Shown piece after piece: positions 1 through 8,199 of a stretch of 64,000 nucleotides of DNA (position 1 is its first letter; each line of letters opens with the position of its first letter). The notes below the pieces were generated by a model. It was given only the letters and a program-made list of their open reading frames with translations, was not told where the DNA came from and did no database searches. The stretch is from CAZWDL01 sp964632995. GTDB taxonomy: Bacteria > Bacteroidota > Bacteroidia > Chitinophagales > Saprospiraceae. The stretch is taken from positions 4,887 to 68,886 of the forward strand of contig CAZWDL010000026.1 of the NCBI GenBank assembly GCA_964632995.1. The letters are read 5' to 3'. The position numbers and the translations under genes are program-made.

Positions 1-433
1 CATCATTGAAAACGATGTTGAAGTCGGCGCCTGTACCACCATCGACCGGGCAACCATCGGTTCCACCATCATCCGGGCGGGCGTCAAGCTCGACAACCTC
101 ATCCAGGTAGGGCATAATGTCGAAATTGGAGAGAATACTGTGATTGCCGCCCAAACGGGAATCGCAGGCAGCACAAAAATCGGCAAAAATTGCCAGGTAG
201 GCGGACAAGTAGGCTTCGTGGGTCATCTCTCCATCGCCGATAATATCCGCATCCAGGCGCAGAGCGGTATCGCCTCCTCCGTCAAAGAACCCAACCAGGC
301 GCTGTTCGGCTATCCGGCAATCGAATACGGCAACTATATCCGCTCCTATGCCGTTTTCAAACAACTACCCGATCTGTACAAGCGCATCCACGAACTGGAA
401 AAACGCCTGAAAGAGAAGGAAGAACAAAGCTAA
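1..433 (+). CDS. lpxD: UDP-3-O-acylglucosamine N-acyltransferase LpxD, 3' part
   Basis: Adds the N-linked 3-hydroxyacyl chain in lipid A synthesis, acting in the cytoplasm. The gene is cut by the window start; the open frame is already running at base 2 and ends with TAA at 431-433, leaving about 143 residues. What remains is the C-terminal part of a left-handed beta helix with hexapeptide repeats (IGENTVIAAQTGIAGSTKIG) followed by the helical tail. The segment LDNLIQVGHNVEIG carries the family's catalytic histidine. It ends about 90 bp before the LpxC-FabZ gene, the usual Bacteroidota order, so it belongs with the lipid A genes. An internal ATG at 140 is not a start, because conserved LpxD sequence is read through it. 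Identification is firm; only the N-terminal acyl-recognition domain is unseen. Confidence 0.95.
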   Translation, partial: IIENDVEVGACTTIDRATIGSTIIRAGVKLDNLIQVGHNVEIGENTVIAAQTGIAGSTKIGKNCQVGGQVGFVGHLSIADNIRIQAQSGIASSVKEPNQALFGYPAIEYGNYIRSYAVFKQLPDLYKRIHELEKRLKEKEEQS

Positions 434-488
434 CCCCATTCGAAAGTCTTACTTCAACGGTCCGGTCAGCCGGTCTTTCGAAAAAGAT

Positions 489-496
489 TATCTTTG
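489..496 (+). promoter_or_regulatory. Candidate Bacteroidota -7 promoter element upstream of lpxC-fabZ
   Basis: TATCTTTG matches the Bacteroidota sigma-A -7 consensus TAnnTTTG and lies 30 bp before the lpxC start. No clear TTG -33 element was found at the right distance, so this rests on the -7 match and position only. It would allow lpxC-fabZ-lpxA to be transcribed independently of lpxD. Confidence 0.5.
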
Positions 497-525
497 CACC
501 TACTTTTTAGTCGCCAAGCGAAATT

Positions 526-1914
526 ATGAAGCAACATACGATTAAGCAACCGGTCTCTGTCAAGGGGATAGGCCTGCATTCAGGCAAAGAGGTCACCCTG
601 ACTTTTCAGCCGGCCCCTATCAACCACGGTTATAAATTCCAGCGCATTGACCTGGAAGACCAGCCCCTTATCAACGCCGATGTGAACCGCGTCATCTCTA
701 CCAACCGGGGGACGACCATTCAGGAAAGCGGCGCACAGGTCAGTACCGTAGAACACGTACTATCCGCCCTTTGCGGCCTGCAAATTGACAACATTCTGAT
801 GCAGATTGACGGGCCCGAAGTGCCTATCCTCGATGGAAGCGCCACCGAATTCGTCAAAGCCCTGCAAGAAGCAGAACCGGAAGAGCAGGATGCCGACCGG
901 GAGTTTTTCGAAGTGGAAAAGCCCATCAGCTTCCGGGACGAGGTCACCGGCACCGAATTACTGGCTTTACCTGCCGGCCATTTCGAAGTCACGACCATGA
1001 TTGACTTTAATTCTCCCGTCCTCGGTCAGCAGTACGCCTCCCTGACCGATATAGAAGCCTATCCGGAACAGATTGCCCCCTGCCGCACTTTTGTCTTCCT
1101 GCACGAATTAGAGCACCTTTTTAATCAAAATCTTATTCAGGGCGGTGATCTCGACAACGCCATCGTCATCGTCGACCGTGAAGTGGATCAGGAAGAACTC
1201 GACCGGCTGGCCAAGAAACTGGGCAAGCCAAGCATGAAGGTAGACAGCGAAGGAATTCTCAATACCGCAAAACTGCATTTTAAAAACGAACCGGCCCGCC
1301 ATAAACTGCTCGATGTAATGGGAGATATCTCCCTGCTGGGCAAACCCATCAAAGGCAAAATCGTGGCCACTAAACCCGGCCATACGGCCAACGTAGAATT
1401 TACAAAAATTCTGAAAAAACACTATCAGGAACAGCGGAAACTAAGAGGCAAACCCAGATACAACCCCGATAAGGAACCCCTCTTCGACGTGGTGCGCATC
1501 AGTGAATGGCTGCCCCACCGCTACCCTTTTCTGCTTATCGACAAGATCATCGAACTTTCGGAAAGTCATGTGGTTGGGGTGAAAAGCGTAACCTTTAACG
1601 AATTTTACTTTCAGGGACATTTCCCGGACAACCCCGTTATGCCCGGCGTGCTGCAAATAGAAGCTATGGCCCAAACCGGTGGCATATTAGCGCTGTCAAC
1701 CGTTGAAGACCCAGGCAATTGGGATACGTACTTCCTAAAAATTGAAACCGCCAAATTCAAACAAAAAATAGTCCCCGGTGATACCATTCTTTTCAAAATG
1801 GAATTGCTGGCCCCCATCCGGCGCGGCATCTGCCAAATGCAAGGTACGGCCTACGTCGGCAACAAGATCGTTTCCGAAGCAGAGTTGACTGCTCAAATTG
1901 TTAAGCGTTCCTAA
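526..1914 (+). CDS. lpxC: Bifunctional LpxC deacetylase / FabZ dehydratase fusion
   Basis: One polypeptide joins UDP-3-O-acyl-N-acetylglucosamine deacetylase (committed step of lipid A synthesis) and (3R)-hydroxyacyl-ACP dehydratase (fatty acid elongation). Residues about 1-305 are LpxC: the zinc ligands appear as H77 in STVEHVLSALCG and H259/D263 in ARHKLLDVMGD. Residues about 318-462 are a complete hot-dog-fold FabZ with LPHRYPFLLID, catalytic H365 in GHFPDNPVMPG and E379 in QIEAMAQ. Both halves look intact and no stop separates them. This fusion is established for Bacteroidota and couples lipid A and fatty acid supply, since both enzymes compete for hydroxyacyl-ACP. The stop TAA (1912-1914) is followed after one base by the lpxA start, so the two are translationally linked. 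A -7 promoter-like element lies at 489-496. Confidence 0.97.
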   Translation: MKQHTIKQPVSVKGIGLHSGKEVTLTFQPAPINHGYKFQRIDLEDQPLINADVNRVISTNRGTTIQESGAQVSTVEHVLSALCGLQIDNILMQIDGPEVPILDGSATEFVKALQEAEPEEQDADREFFEVEKPISFRDEVTGTELLALPAGHFEVTTMIDFNSPVLGQQYASLTDIEAYPEQIAPCRTFVFLHELEHLFNQNLIQGGDLDNAIVIVDREVDQEELDRLAKKLGKPSMKVDSEGILNTAKLHFKNEPARHKLLDVMGDISLLGKPIKGKIVATKPGHTANVEFTKILKKHYQEQRKLRGKPRYNPDKEPLFDVVRISEWLPHRYPFLLIDKIIELSESHVVGVKSVTFNEFYFQGHFPDNPVMPGVLQIEAMAQTGGILALSTVEDPGNWDTYFLKIETAKFKQKIVPGDTILFKMELLAPIRRGICQMQGTAYVGNKIVSEAELTAQIVKRS

Positions 1915-1915
1915 G

Positions 1916-2728
1916 ATGAATCAACAAATCATGAATTATATCCATCCCGAAGCACAAATCGGCGACGGGGTTGAAATCAGCCCCTTTTGCTACATCGACC
2001 GGGATGTGGCCATCGGCGATGGTTCCTGGATTGGCCCCAATGTAACCATTTTCAAAGGCGCCCGTATCGGAAAAAACGTGCGGATCTTTCCCGGTGCTGT
2101 TATCTCTGGAATCCCCCAGGACCTCAAGTTCAGGGGAGAGGAAACTACCGTAGAAATCGGTGACGGAACCACCATTCGCGAATGCGTCACCCTCAACCGC
2201 GGCACTTCCTTCTCACACAAAACGGTGATCGGTAAAAACTGCCTTCTGATGGCCTATGTGCACGTAGCACATGACTGTATCCTCGGCGATCATGTCATCC
2301 TGGCCAACAATGTGAACCTGGCGGGGCACGTGGTCATCGAAGACTGGGCCATCCTGGAAGGGCTGGTCGGGGTTCAGCAGTTCATTAAAATCGGACGCCA
2401 CAGCTTTGTGGCCGGCGGCTCGCTGGTCCGCAAAAATGTTCCCCCCTTTGTCAAAGCCGCCCGCGAACCGCTATCCTACGCCGGCATCAATTCCATTGGC
2501 CTCAAACGGCGTGATTTCTCTCAGGATCAGATCAACCACATCCAGGATATCTACCGTATCCTCTATGTCAAAGGCTACAATATCAGCCACGCCCTGGAAA
2601 TCATCGAACGGGAAGTCAGCCCATCCCCGGAGAGGGAGACCATCCTTCAGTTTATCAAAAACGCCGACCCCGGAATCATGAAAGGATTCAAGCAAATCAA
2701 CGGCAGCAACAATGTCAGTAAGGATTGA
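1916..2728 (+). CDS. lpxA: UDP-N-acetylglucosamine acyltransferase LpxA
   Basis: Catalyses the first step of lipid A synthesis, transfer of a 3-hydroxyacyl chain from ACP to UDP-GlcNAc. About 270 residues: an N-terminal left-handed beta helix of hexapeptide repeats and a C-terminal helical domain. AYVHVAHDCILGD holds the catalytic histidine (about H119 with this start). The ATG at 1916, one base after the lpxC-fabZ stop, is preferred. An ATG at 1931 begins directly at the conserved NYIHPEAQIG and is an equally plausible start. The frame is open back to 1898, but that would overlap lpxC-fabZ. The 3' end overlaps the next gene, an ABC ATPase, by 17 bp, which indicates one transcript. Confidence 0.96.
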   Translation: MNQQIMNYIHPEAQIGDGVEISPFCYIDRDVAIGDGSWIGPNVTIFKGARIGKNVRIFPGAVISGIPQDLKFRGEETTVEIGDGTTIRECVTLNRGTSFSHKTVIGKNCLLMAYVHVAHDCILGDHVILANNVNLAGHVVIEDWAILEGLVGVQQFIKIGRHSFVAGGSLVRKNVPPFVKAAREPLSYAGINSIGLKRRDFSQDQINHIQDIYRILYVKGYNISHALEIIEREVSPSPERETILQFIKNADPGIMKGFKQINGSNNVSKD

Positions 2729-3338
2729 ACTGGAAGGCGTAGCCAAACGCTATCGCCTGGAATGGATACTACGACATATCAATCTCACCCTGTATTCAGC
2801 ACAGCGATACGCCCTTACCGGCCCCAATGGCTCCGGTAAGTCGACGCTGATGAAAATGCTCTCCGGCCACCTCACCCCCAGCCGTGGCCAGGTCCGCTTT
2901 ATTAAAGACGGCCGGCCCGTCGACCGCGGCGATATTTACCAATACCTGTCCTACGCCGCCCCCTACATCGAACTGATCGAAGAATTTACCCTGGAGGAAA
3001 GTATCGACTTCCAGCAGCGATTTAAACCGCTACAGGCCGGCCTCAGCACGGAATCCCTCATCCGCCTGCTCGGCTTTAAACGAGCGCGCCACAAAGCGGT
3101 ACGCGCCTTCTCCTCCGGCATGAAACAACGCCTCAAACTAGCGCTGGCCATCTGCTCCACTTCCCCCCTGCTGCTACTCGATGAACCCACTACCAATCTG
3201 GATACGCAGGGGATACAGTGGTACCTCGACCTCATCGAGCAATACGGCGACAACCGAACCCTCGTCGTGGCCTCCAATGCAGCCGTGGATTACGGATTTT
3301 GTGAGGAGGAAATTTCCGTGATGGAATTTAAGGGCTGA
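2712..3338 (+). CDS. ABC transporter ATP-binding protein, stand-alone
   Basis: Nucleotide-binding subunit of an ABC transporter, 208 residues, one ATPase domain only. Walker A is GPNGSGKST (37-45), the signature is FSSGMKQR (133-140), and Walker B with the catalytic glutamate is LLLLDEPTTNLD (about 153-164). The short size and sequence type resemble CcmA-like or multidrug-type small ATPases. No permease gene is adjacent: the next gene downstream is on the other strand. It overlaps lpxA by 17 bp, so it is co-expressed with lipid A synthesis genes. A role with a distant membrane subunit, possibly in envelope lipid export, is inference from position only. Substrate unknown. Confidence 0.9.
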   Translation: MSVRIELEGVAKRYRLEWILRHINLTLYSAQRYALTGPNGSGKSTLMKMLSGHLTPSRGQVRFIKDGRPVDRGDIYQYLSYAAPYIELIEEFTLEESIDFQQRFKPLQAGLSTESLIRLLGFKRARHKAVRAFSSGMKQRLKLALAICSTSPLLLLDEPTTNLDTQGIQWYLDLIEQYGDNRTLVVASNAAVDYGFCEEEISVMEFKG

Positions 3339-3368
3339 ACAGTTCCAGTGCTCTGAAACCTGGATCGA

Positions 3369-4148
3369 TTAAAAATCCGTATCCGCCTCCTCCAGCTCCA
3401 ACTCCTTAATCCATATATTCCGGTACAACACCTCATGGCCTTCCGCCTGCAGCTTGATGCCACCGGGCCGGTCGGTGATGCCTTTACCGCCCTCGTTGCC
3501 CCCATCGATACCCGAATTGGGACCGCCCCACACCTGGTTGATGGTCTGGTTGCCGTGTACCTTTTCACCGTTGAAGTATAGCGTCACCATCGCCTTTTCG
3601 GTTCGTTCGCCGTTCTCAAAGCGGGCGGCGCGGAAGACGATGTCGTAGGCATTCCACTTGCCGACACCGTTATAGGCGTGGTAAGGCGATTCCGTTTCGT
3701 TGATCACCGCCGCCATGCCGTGTTTGGTGGAATCACCGTCGAGCACCTGAATTTCATAACGGTTCTGCAGATAGACCCCGCTGTTGCCGCCTTCACCGGC
3801 GATGAGGAACTCCACGTGCAGCCGGAAATCTCGGTACTTCTCCTTGGTGACGATATCTGCCGCGCCGTATTTGCCGCCGGCCGCTGCCGGATCGTTGCTG
3901 CTGACTACCGTTCCATCACTAATTGGATCTTCTACGATTTTCCACTTAATCGGCAGCTCGGCCGACAGACGCGGGCCTTCCCAGTAGGTCCACTTTTCTT
4001 CCAGCATCTCGCGGCTGCCGTCGAAGAGCACCTCGGCATCCTCGGGTGGTTCCGCGCCAACGCCGGTATGGGATTCCTGCGTCGATGCCGGTCCTCCACA
4101 AGAGAAAAGAATCAGTACCCAGGCAATGTTGAAAAGAAAATTTTTCAT
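3369..4148 (-). CDS. DUF1080 (3-keto-disaccharide hydrolase-like) lipoprotein
   Basis: Exported lipoprotein of 259 residues. The N-terminus is a lipoprotein signal with lipobox LFSC, the cysteine being about residue 17. The rest is a concanavalin-like DUF1080 domain: DGSREMLEEKWTYWEG at the start, GGNSGVYLQNRYEIQVLDGD in the middle and LQAEGHEVLYRNIWIKEL at the end are typical. Members of this family have been linked to hydrolysis of 3-keto-glycosides and are common in Bacteroidota and Planctomycetota. It converges on the ABC ATPase gene (31 bp between stops) and lies just downstream of another lipoprotein gene on the same strand, so the two may be co-transcribed. Precise substrate unknown. 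Confidence 0.87.
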   Translation of the reverse strand: MKNFLFNIAWVLILFSCGGPASTQESHTGVGAEPPEDAEVLFDGSREMLEEKWTYWEGPRLSAELPIKWKIVEDPISDGTVVSSNDPAAAGGKYGAADIVTKEKYRDFRLHVEFLIAGEGGNSGVYLQNRYEIQVLDGDSTKHGMAAVINETESPYHAYNGVGKWNAYDIVFRAARFENGERTEKAMVTLYFNGEKVHGNQTINQVWGGPNSGIDGGNEGGKGITDRPGGIKLQAEGHEVLYRNIWIKELELEEADTDF

Positions 4149-4237
4149 GACGTATTTTTTATGATTAATTCTTGGTTGGTTTCATGGTTCACACCACCCT
4201 CTTCAACTATGTAAAAGTGAAACACTACCCCTTCCGT

Positions 4238-5695
4238 TTACTCCTCTTTCTCAAAGCGATATCCCTGCACCTCGAACCCTTCGATCTCTCCGCCTTCCTT
4301 GCGGAAGAAGCGGAGGGCTGTGCCGTCGCCGATGTCGAAGAAGCGATCCGTTGAATCGGGATAGAGTACGGAGGGTTGCTGGTTCCACAATTGAACAGCG
4401 CGCAGTTCGTCGCCTTCCAAGGTCAGCCGGATCTGCCATTGCTCATTCGCTTTAAACAGACCGGTGTATTCCTCCTTTTTCTTTGCGTTCATGGGAATAA
4501 CTTTTTTGACCTCAGGCTCGAATTGATTCCAAGCACAGACCTTTGAAACACTACGGAGGATTTCACCGTACAGGTTGCCTCCCCGGTCACCGTTGGTCAT
4601 GATGGCTACGCCCTGCCCGTCCGTTTTTGCAAAAGCGAACAAATAGCACTTATACCCTTCATTCGACCCACCGTGGCTGAACCACAGCGAATCGGCCTCG
4701 CCGCCCAGGGCGGGCCCCAGCCCCCAGTCGTTGGCGTGCTTGCTCAGCATGCGCCGTGCCGTTTCCGGGCTGATAAACCTGTCTTCCGCCCCGTTGTAGG
4801 CTTTCTGGACGGCAAGGGCCCAGCGCGCCAGATCGCTGGGAGTAGTCCATAGACCGGCTGCCGCCATCTCCGGGTAGGTATGCCACTTGCCCTCTACAGG
4901 ACTGCCGTCGCCGCGATGGCCGTTGGCAGTATTATCATGAAGCGAGGCAGGCAGGGGTTGCGCGTAGGTGCTGTTCTTCATACCAACGGGTGACAGAACC
5001 GCAGTTTGCATGAACCCGGGGAAGGCATCACCATTCATCTCTTCCACCAGGCGCTGCATCCCCGTATAGCCTCCGCCCGAATAGCGCCAGATCGCACCGG
5101 GAAAAGTATCGGGCAGGACGGGAGCAGAATTGGCGGGGTTTTCTCCATTTAACACCTGCACCGTAGTCGGCACCGCTTCGTCAGCGGCGTAACCTCGAAA
5201 ACCATGCACGGTTAATCCTGCATTATGCGTCAGTAGACCGCGAAGGGTCACTTTTTCGGATTCGGTAAAGCCGTTTTCCGGCATTTTCCACTCCTGAAGG
5301 TAGGTATTGACATCGGCATCCAGGTCGAGGTTTTCCTGCTCCACCAGGGTGAGCACCCCGGAGCCGGCTACCGGTTTGCTGATGGAGGCCGCCTGGAAGC
5401 GGGTGTTTTCATCTACCGCCTGCAGGCTATCGTTGCTCAGGTATCCGTGCGTACGGGTCCACTGAATATTCCCGTTCTCAAAAAAGGCGATGCTGACACC
5501 AGGAACCTTGTAATGCGCCATGCGTTCCTGAATAGTCATCGGTTCCACCTCTTCCCCTTCAATAAGAATAGAGGGTAAAAGCCCCTGTTCTATTTTCTCA
5601 ATATCCTCCGAATAGTTTTTCCCCGCTTCGGATTCGGGCTGCTGACAACCAGTGAATAGAAGTAACAGCAGAAAGAAAAGAGTCAGTTTTTTCAT
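4238..5695 (-). CDS. Serine hydrolase of the class C beta-lactamase fold, lipoprotein
   Basis: Secreted lipid-anchored serine hydrolase, 485 residues. The lipobox is LFTGC (cysteine 17). The beta-lactamase/DD-peptidase-type catalytic set is visible: S104-I-S-K107 as the SxxK motif, Y205-S-G as the YxN-equivalent, and SHGG at about residue 340 as the KTG-equivalent. A C-terminal domain of about 100 residues follows, of the kind found in the esterase/peptidase members of this family. Such proteins include esterases, D-amino peptidases and penicillin-binding-like enzymes; true antibiotic resistance is not implied. It is divergently placed to the ADP-ribosylglycohydrolase gene across a repeat-rich 331-bp spacer, and reads toward the DUF1080 lipoprotein gene. 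Confidence 0.88.
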   Translation of the reverse strand: MKKLTLFFLLLLLFTGCQQPESEAGKNYSEDIEKIEQGLLPSILIEGEEVEPMTIQERMAHYKVPGVSIAFFENGNIQWTRTHGYLSNDSLQAVDENTRFQAASISKPVAGSGVLTLVEQENLDLDADVNTYLQEWKMPENGFTESEKVTLRGLLTHNAGLTVHGFRGYAADEAVPTTVQVLNGENPANSAPVLPDTFPGAIWRYSGGGYTGMQRLVEEMNGDAFPGFMQTAVLSPVGMKNSTYAQPLPASLHDNTANGHRGDGSPVEGKWHTYPEMAAAGLWTTPSDLARWALAVQKAYNGAEDRFISPETARRMLSKHANDWGLGPALGGEADSLWFSHGGSNEGYKCYLFAFAKTDGQGVAIMTNGDRGGNLYGEILRSVSKVCAWNQFEPEVKKVIPMNAKKKEEYTGLFKANEQWQIRLTLEGDELRAVQLWNQQPSVLYPDSTDRFFDIGDGTALRFFRKEGGEIEGFEVQGYRFEKEE

Positions 5696-5728
5696 GTCGG
5701 ATGGTTAAAGAAAACAATTATTCCTGGT

Positions 5729-5951
5729 TAATTGACGGGGTGACTGCGGTAGGTATTTAGCGTGAATCTGAGTCTGAACCCGAAGTTTAGAAGTTTAGAA
5801 GTTTAGTCGCCGCCCCTGCCGGGGCGGCTGGTTTAGGAGTTTAGCAGACCTGAAACCGGGAATCTCGTTTTCAGGTCTGCTAAACTTCAGGGTCGATCCA
5901 ACCGATGAAGCCCGCTAAATACGCATTGACTGCGAGTCACCCCATCAATTA
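5729..5951. repeat. Composite palindromic repeat element with inverted ends
   Basis: This fills most of the spacer between two divergent genes. Its ends are 17-bp inverted repeats with one mismatch (5729-5745 and 5935-5951) carrying the word TTGACGGGGTGACT. Inside are three tandem octamers AAGTTTAG (5783-5806), a hairpin GCCGCCCC-tgcc-GGGGCGGC (about 5809-5828), and a long perfect palindrome whose 16-bp arms lie at 5840-5855 and 5869-5884. The octamer plus GC hairpin recurs at 24288-24442 and the end word recurs at 35488. Its site between two 5' ends argues against a simple terminator. Confidence 0.75.
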
Positions 5952-6026
5952 CTATAGAAGCACCTTTTCGCGTTATTTTCTCCTCAATATAACCAAGGTT
6001 TTTTATCTTCTACAAAAATTCGACCT

Positions 6027-7586
6027 ATGAGAACTTCCCGTCTACTTTTAGCTGTTCTTCTCCTGATCAGCGGCTGCAGCCTTGGTCCTGATGCCGGCCT
6101 TACCCTGACCCACGAAACACTCCGCAATAAAATTAAAGGCGCCTGGGCAGCCCAGACCATAGGCGTCACCTATGGCGGCCCTACGGAATTTCGCTACAAT
6201 AAGCGCATCATCCCCGATTCGGTGGAGATCTCCTGGTCGGATACCATGATGCAGGACTGGATGAGCAACAGGCCCGGGTTGTACGACGACGTTTATATGG
6301 ACCTCACCTTCGTCCAGGTACTCGAAGAAAAAGGACTGGATGCACCGGCTATGGATTTTGCGCGCGCCTATGCCGAGGCCGATTACTGGCTCTGGCATGC
6401 CAATCAGCAAGGGCGCTATAACATCCTGCACGGCCTGGAGCCGCCCGCTTCCGGGCACTGGACCAATAACCCCCACGCCGACGATATCGACTTCCAGATC
6501 GAGGCCGACTTTGCGGGCATCATGAGCCCGGGCATGCCCGCCGGCGCGATGGAGATCTGCGACCGGGTCGGTCATATTATGAACTCCGGCGACGGTTACT
6601 ACGGCGGCGTCTTCGTGGCGGAGATGTACAGCTATGCCTTCATTATGAATGACGTGCCGTCCATCACCCGGCGCGCACTGGCCCTCATCCCCGAAGCCAG
6701 CACCTTTCATCAGTGCATTGCCGATGTAATCGAGTGGTCGGAACAATATCCCCAAGATTGGAAGCGCAACTGGCAATTGCTGGAAGACAAGTGGGGCGAT
6801 GATATTGGCTGCCCCGACGGCGCCCTTCGCGACTTCAACATCGACGCCAAACTCAATGCCGCCTATGTGGTGCTCGGATTGCTTTATGGAGAAGGAGATT
6901 TTGAAAAAACTATGGAAATCGCCACCCGCGCCGGTCAGGATTCGGATTGTAATCCAGCTACCGCGGCGGCTATACTGGGAACGGTTAGGGGATACGATGC
7001 CATCCCCGAAAAATGGTCCCGGGGGTTGTCCCTTATCGAAGACATGGACTTCCAGTACACTACCATTTCGCTGAACGAAGCCTACGAACTCAGCTACCGC
7101 CACGCCCTGCAGATGATCCGCCGCAACGGTGGTGAGGTTTCCGATGAATGGGTGCGCCTTCCTCAACAGGAAGCAGCGCCGGCGTCGCTGGAGCAGAACT
7201 TCCCGGGCTATGCCATCGCCGGAACCCCCCCCCTTGATCTGCGGCTGACTGAAAGCGATGTTCTAAGCCATAGCTGGGATTTTGAAGGTATAGGAGTAGT
7301 GCTGCGCGGAAAAGTCGGCAATACTGAATTCCCCGATAAGTACGCCCTGCTCACAGAAGAGGAAACGCTGGGCTACGCCAGCGTCACAGCCCGGTTTTAC
7401 ATCGATGATGAACTGACTAAAACCATGGACCTGCCGCTGTATTTCATCAAACGGGCGCACGAACTCTTTTTCCAATATCAGCTGCAACCGGGCCCGCATA
7501 CCCTGCGCATGGAAATCACCGACATGCCGGGCAAGGCCTATATGGAAATACCGGATATGCTCGTATATACAGCAAAGGAAAAGTAA
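6027..7586 (+). CDS. ADP-ribosylglycohydrolase-family lipoprotein
   Basis: Exported protein of 519 residues with a lipoprotein signal (LLLISGCS, cysteine about 17). Residues about 30-370 match the ADP-ribosylglycohydrolase fold: GAWAAQTIGVTYGG near the start, a D-D-V-Y-M-D acidic cluster in the first metal region, and the DSDCNPATAAAILGTVRG segment where family members have the second metal motif (usually DTDTxA). A C-terminal beta-rich domain (about 390-519) follows, which may bind carbohydrate. Periplasmic or surface members of this family in Bacteroidota are unlikely to act on ADP-ribosylated proteins, and their substrate is uncertain; glycoside cleavage is a possibility. It is divergent from the serine hydrolase gene, with a repeat element between. 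Confidence 0.85.
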   Translation: MRTSRLLLAVLLLISGCSLGPDAGLTLTHETLRNKIKGAWAAQTIGVTYGGPTEFRYNKRIIPDSVEISWSDTMMQDWMSNRPGLYDDVYMDLTFVQVLEEKGLDAPAMDFARAYAEADYWLWHANQQGRYNILHGLEPPASGHWTNNPHADDIDFQIEADFAGIMSPGMPAGAMEICDRVGHIMNSGDGYYGGVFVAEMYSYAFIMNDVPSITRRALALIPEASTFHQCIADVIEWSEQYPQDWKRNWQLLEDKWGDDIGCPDGALRDFNIDAKLNAAYVVLGLLYGEGDFEKTMEIATRAGQDSDCNPATAAAILGTVRGYDAIPEKWSRGLSLIEDMDFQYTTISLNEAYELSYRHALQMIRRNGGEVSDEWVRLPQQEAAPASLEQNFPGYAIAGTPPLDLRLTESDVLSHSWDFEGIGVVLRGKVGNTEFPDKYALLTEEETLGYASVTARFYIDDELTKTMDLPLYFIKRAHELFFQYQLQPGPHTLRMEITDMPGKAYMEIPDMLVYTAKEK

Positions 7587-7678
7587 GTGGCGGGGGCGGA
7601 ACTGGTTCTGCTGTGGTTCTGCCGGGTGGCCCGGTTTGGCGCCGCTCGTCGGGCAGCTTTGCCAAACCCACTTCTGTG

Positions 7679-7710
7679 GTTCATCTGTTCATCTGTTCAT
7701 CTGTTCTACC
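7679..7710. repeat. Octamer array (TTCATCTG x3) at the 3' end of the MerR gene
   Basis: Three consecutive TTCATCTG units follow GG at 7679 and decay into TTCTACCG. On the minus strand they encode the end and stop of the MerR protein. One of many 7- or 8-bp arrays placed at gene ends in this window. Confidence 0.75.
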
Positions 7711-8040
7711 GTTCTTCAGTTCCTCCAGGAATCCCTTCAGCGCCTCCAGCCGTTCGATCACGGCCGCGCGCTTACTTTCGTATTCTTTAAGGCGTTTGAT
7801 CTCGCGCTTGGCGCCCTCCAGGGTAAAGCCCCGCTCCCGCACCAGGTCGTAGATGAGCTGCATCTGTTCGAGATTTTTCAACGTAAAGCGACGCTCACCC
7901 TTACTGTTCTTATGGGGTTTGAGCACTTCAAACTCGCTATCCCAAAAGCGGATCAGGGATTTGGACACGTTGAACAACTCAGCCACCTCACCGATGGTGT
8001 AGTACCGCTTCAGGTTATGCTCATCGATCTTTTTAGGCAT
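7681..8040 (-). CDS. MerR-family transcriptional regulator
   Basis: Small DNA-binding regulator, 119 residues. An N-terminal winged helix-turn-helix (YYTIGEVAELFNVSKSLIRFW) is followed by the second MerR helix pair (GERRFTLKNLEQMQLIYDLV) and a C-terminal coiled coil. This short form without an effector domain is widespread in Bacteroidota next to housekeeping genes. The last residues (TDEQMNR) and the stop codon are encoded by an array of three 8-bp repeats (see the repeat at 7679-7710), so the C-terminus has probably been shaped by that array. Target genes unknown. It lies 159 bp downstream of gatB on the same strand. Confidence 0.9.
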   Translation of the reverse strand: MPKKIDEHNLKRYYTIGEVAELFNVSKSLIRFWDSEFEVLKPHKNSKGERRFTLKNLEQMQLIYDLVRERGFTLEGAKREIKRLKEYESKRAAVIERLEALKGFLEELKNGRTDEQMNR

Positions 8041-8199
8041 AAAGCTGCAATTTTTGGTGGAGGAACAGAAATGGTCGGGTGACTATCGCTTACCGGCGCA
8101 TGATTCAAAGGAGTTAATTCAACAAATATAACCGGTAAAAAGTAAAGTTGCAGGTTTCAACCGCACCCGCCAACTGCAAACCTGACAACCACCGGCTTT

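Noticed and set aside
3678..4214. 178-residue plus-strand frame
   Set aside because: Antisense to the DUF1080 lipoprotein gene.
4238..5695. Antibiotic-resistance beta-lactamase
   Set aside because: Only the fold and the SxxK/YSG/HGG pattern are seen; the lipoprotein form and C-terminal domain fit the broad esterase/peptidase group, so resistance is not claimed.
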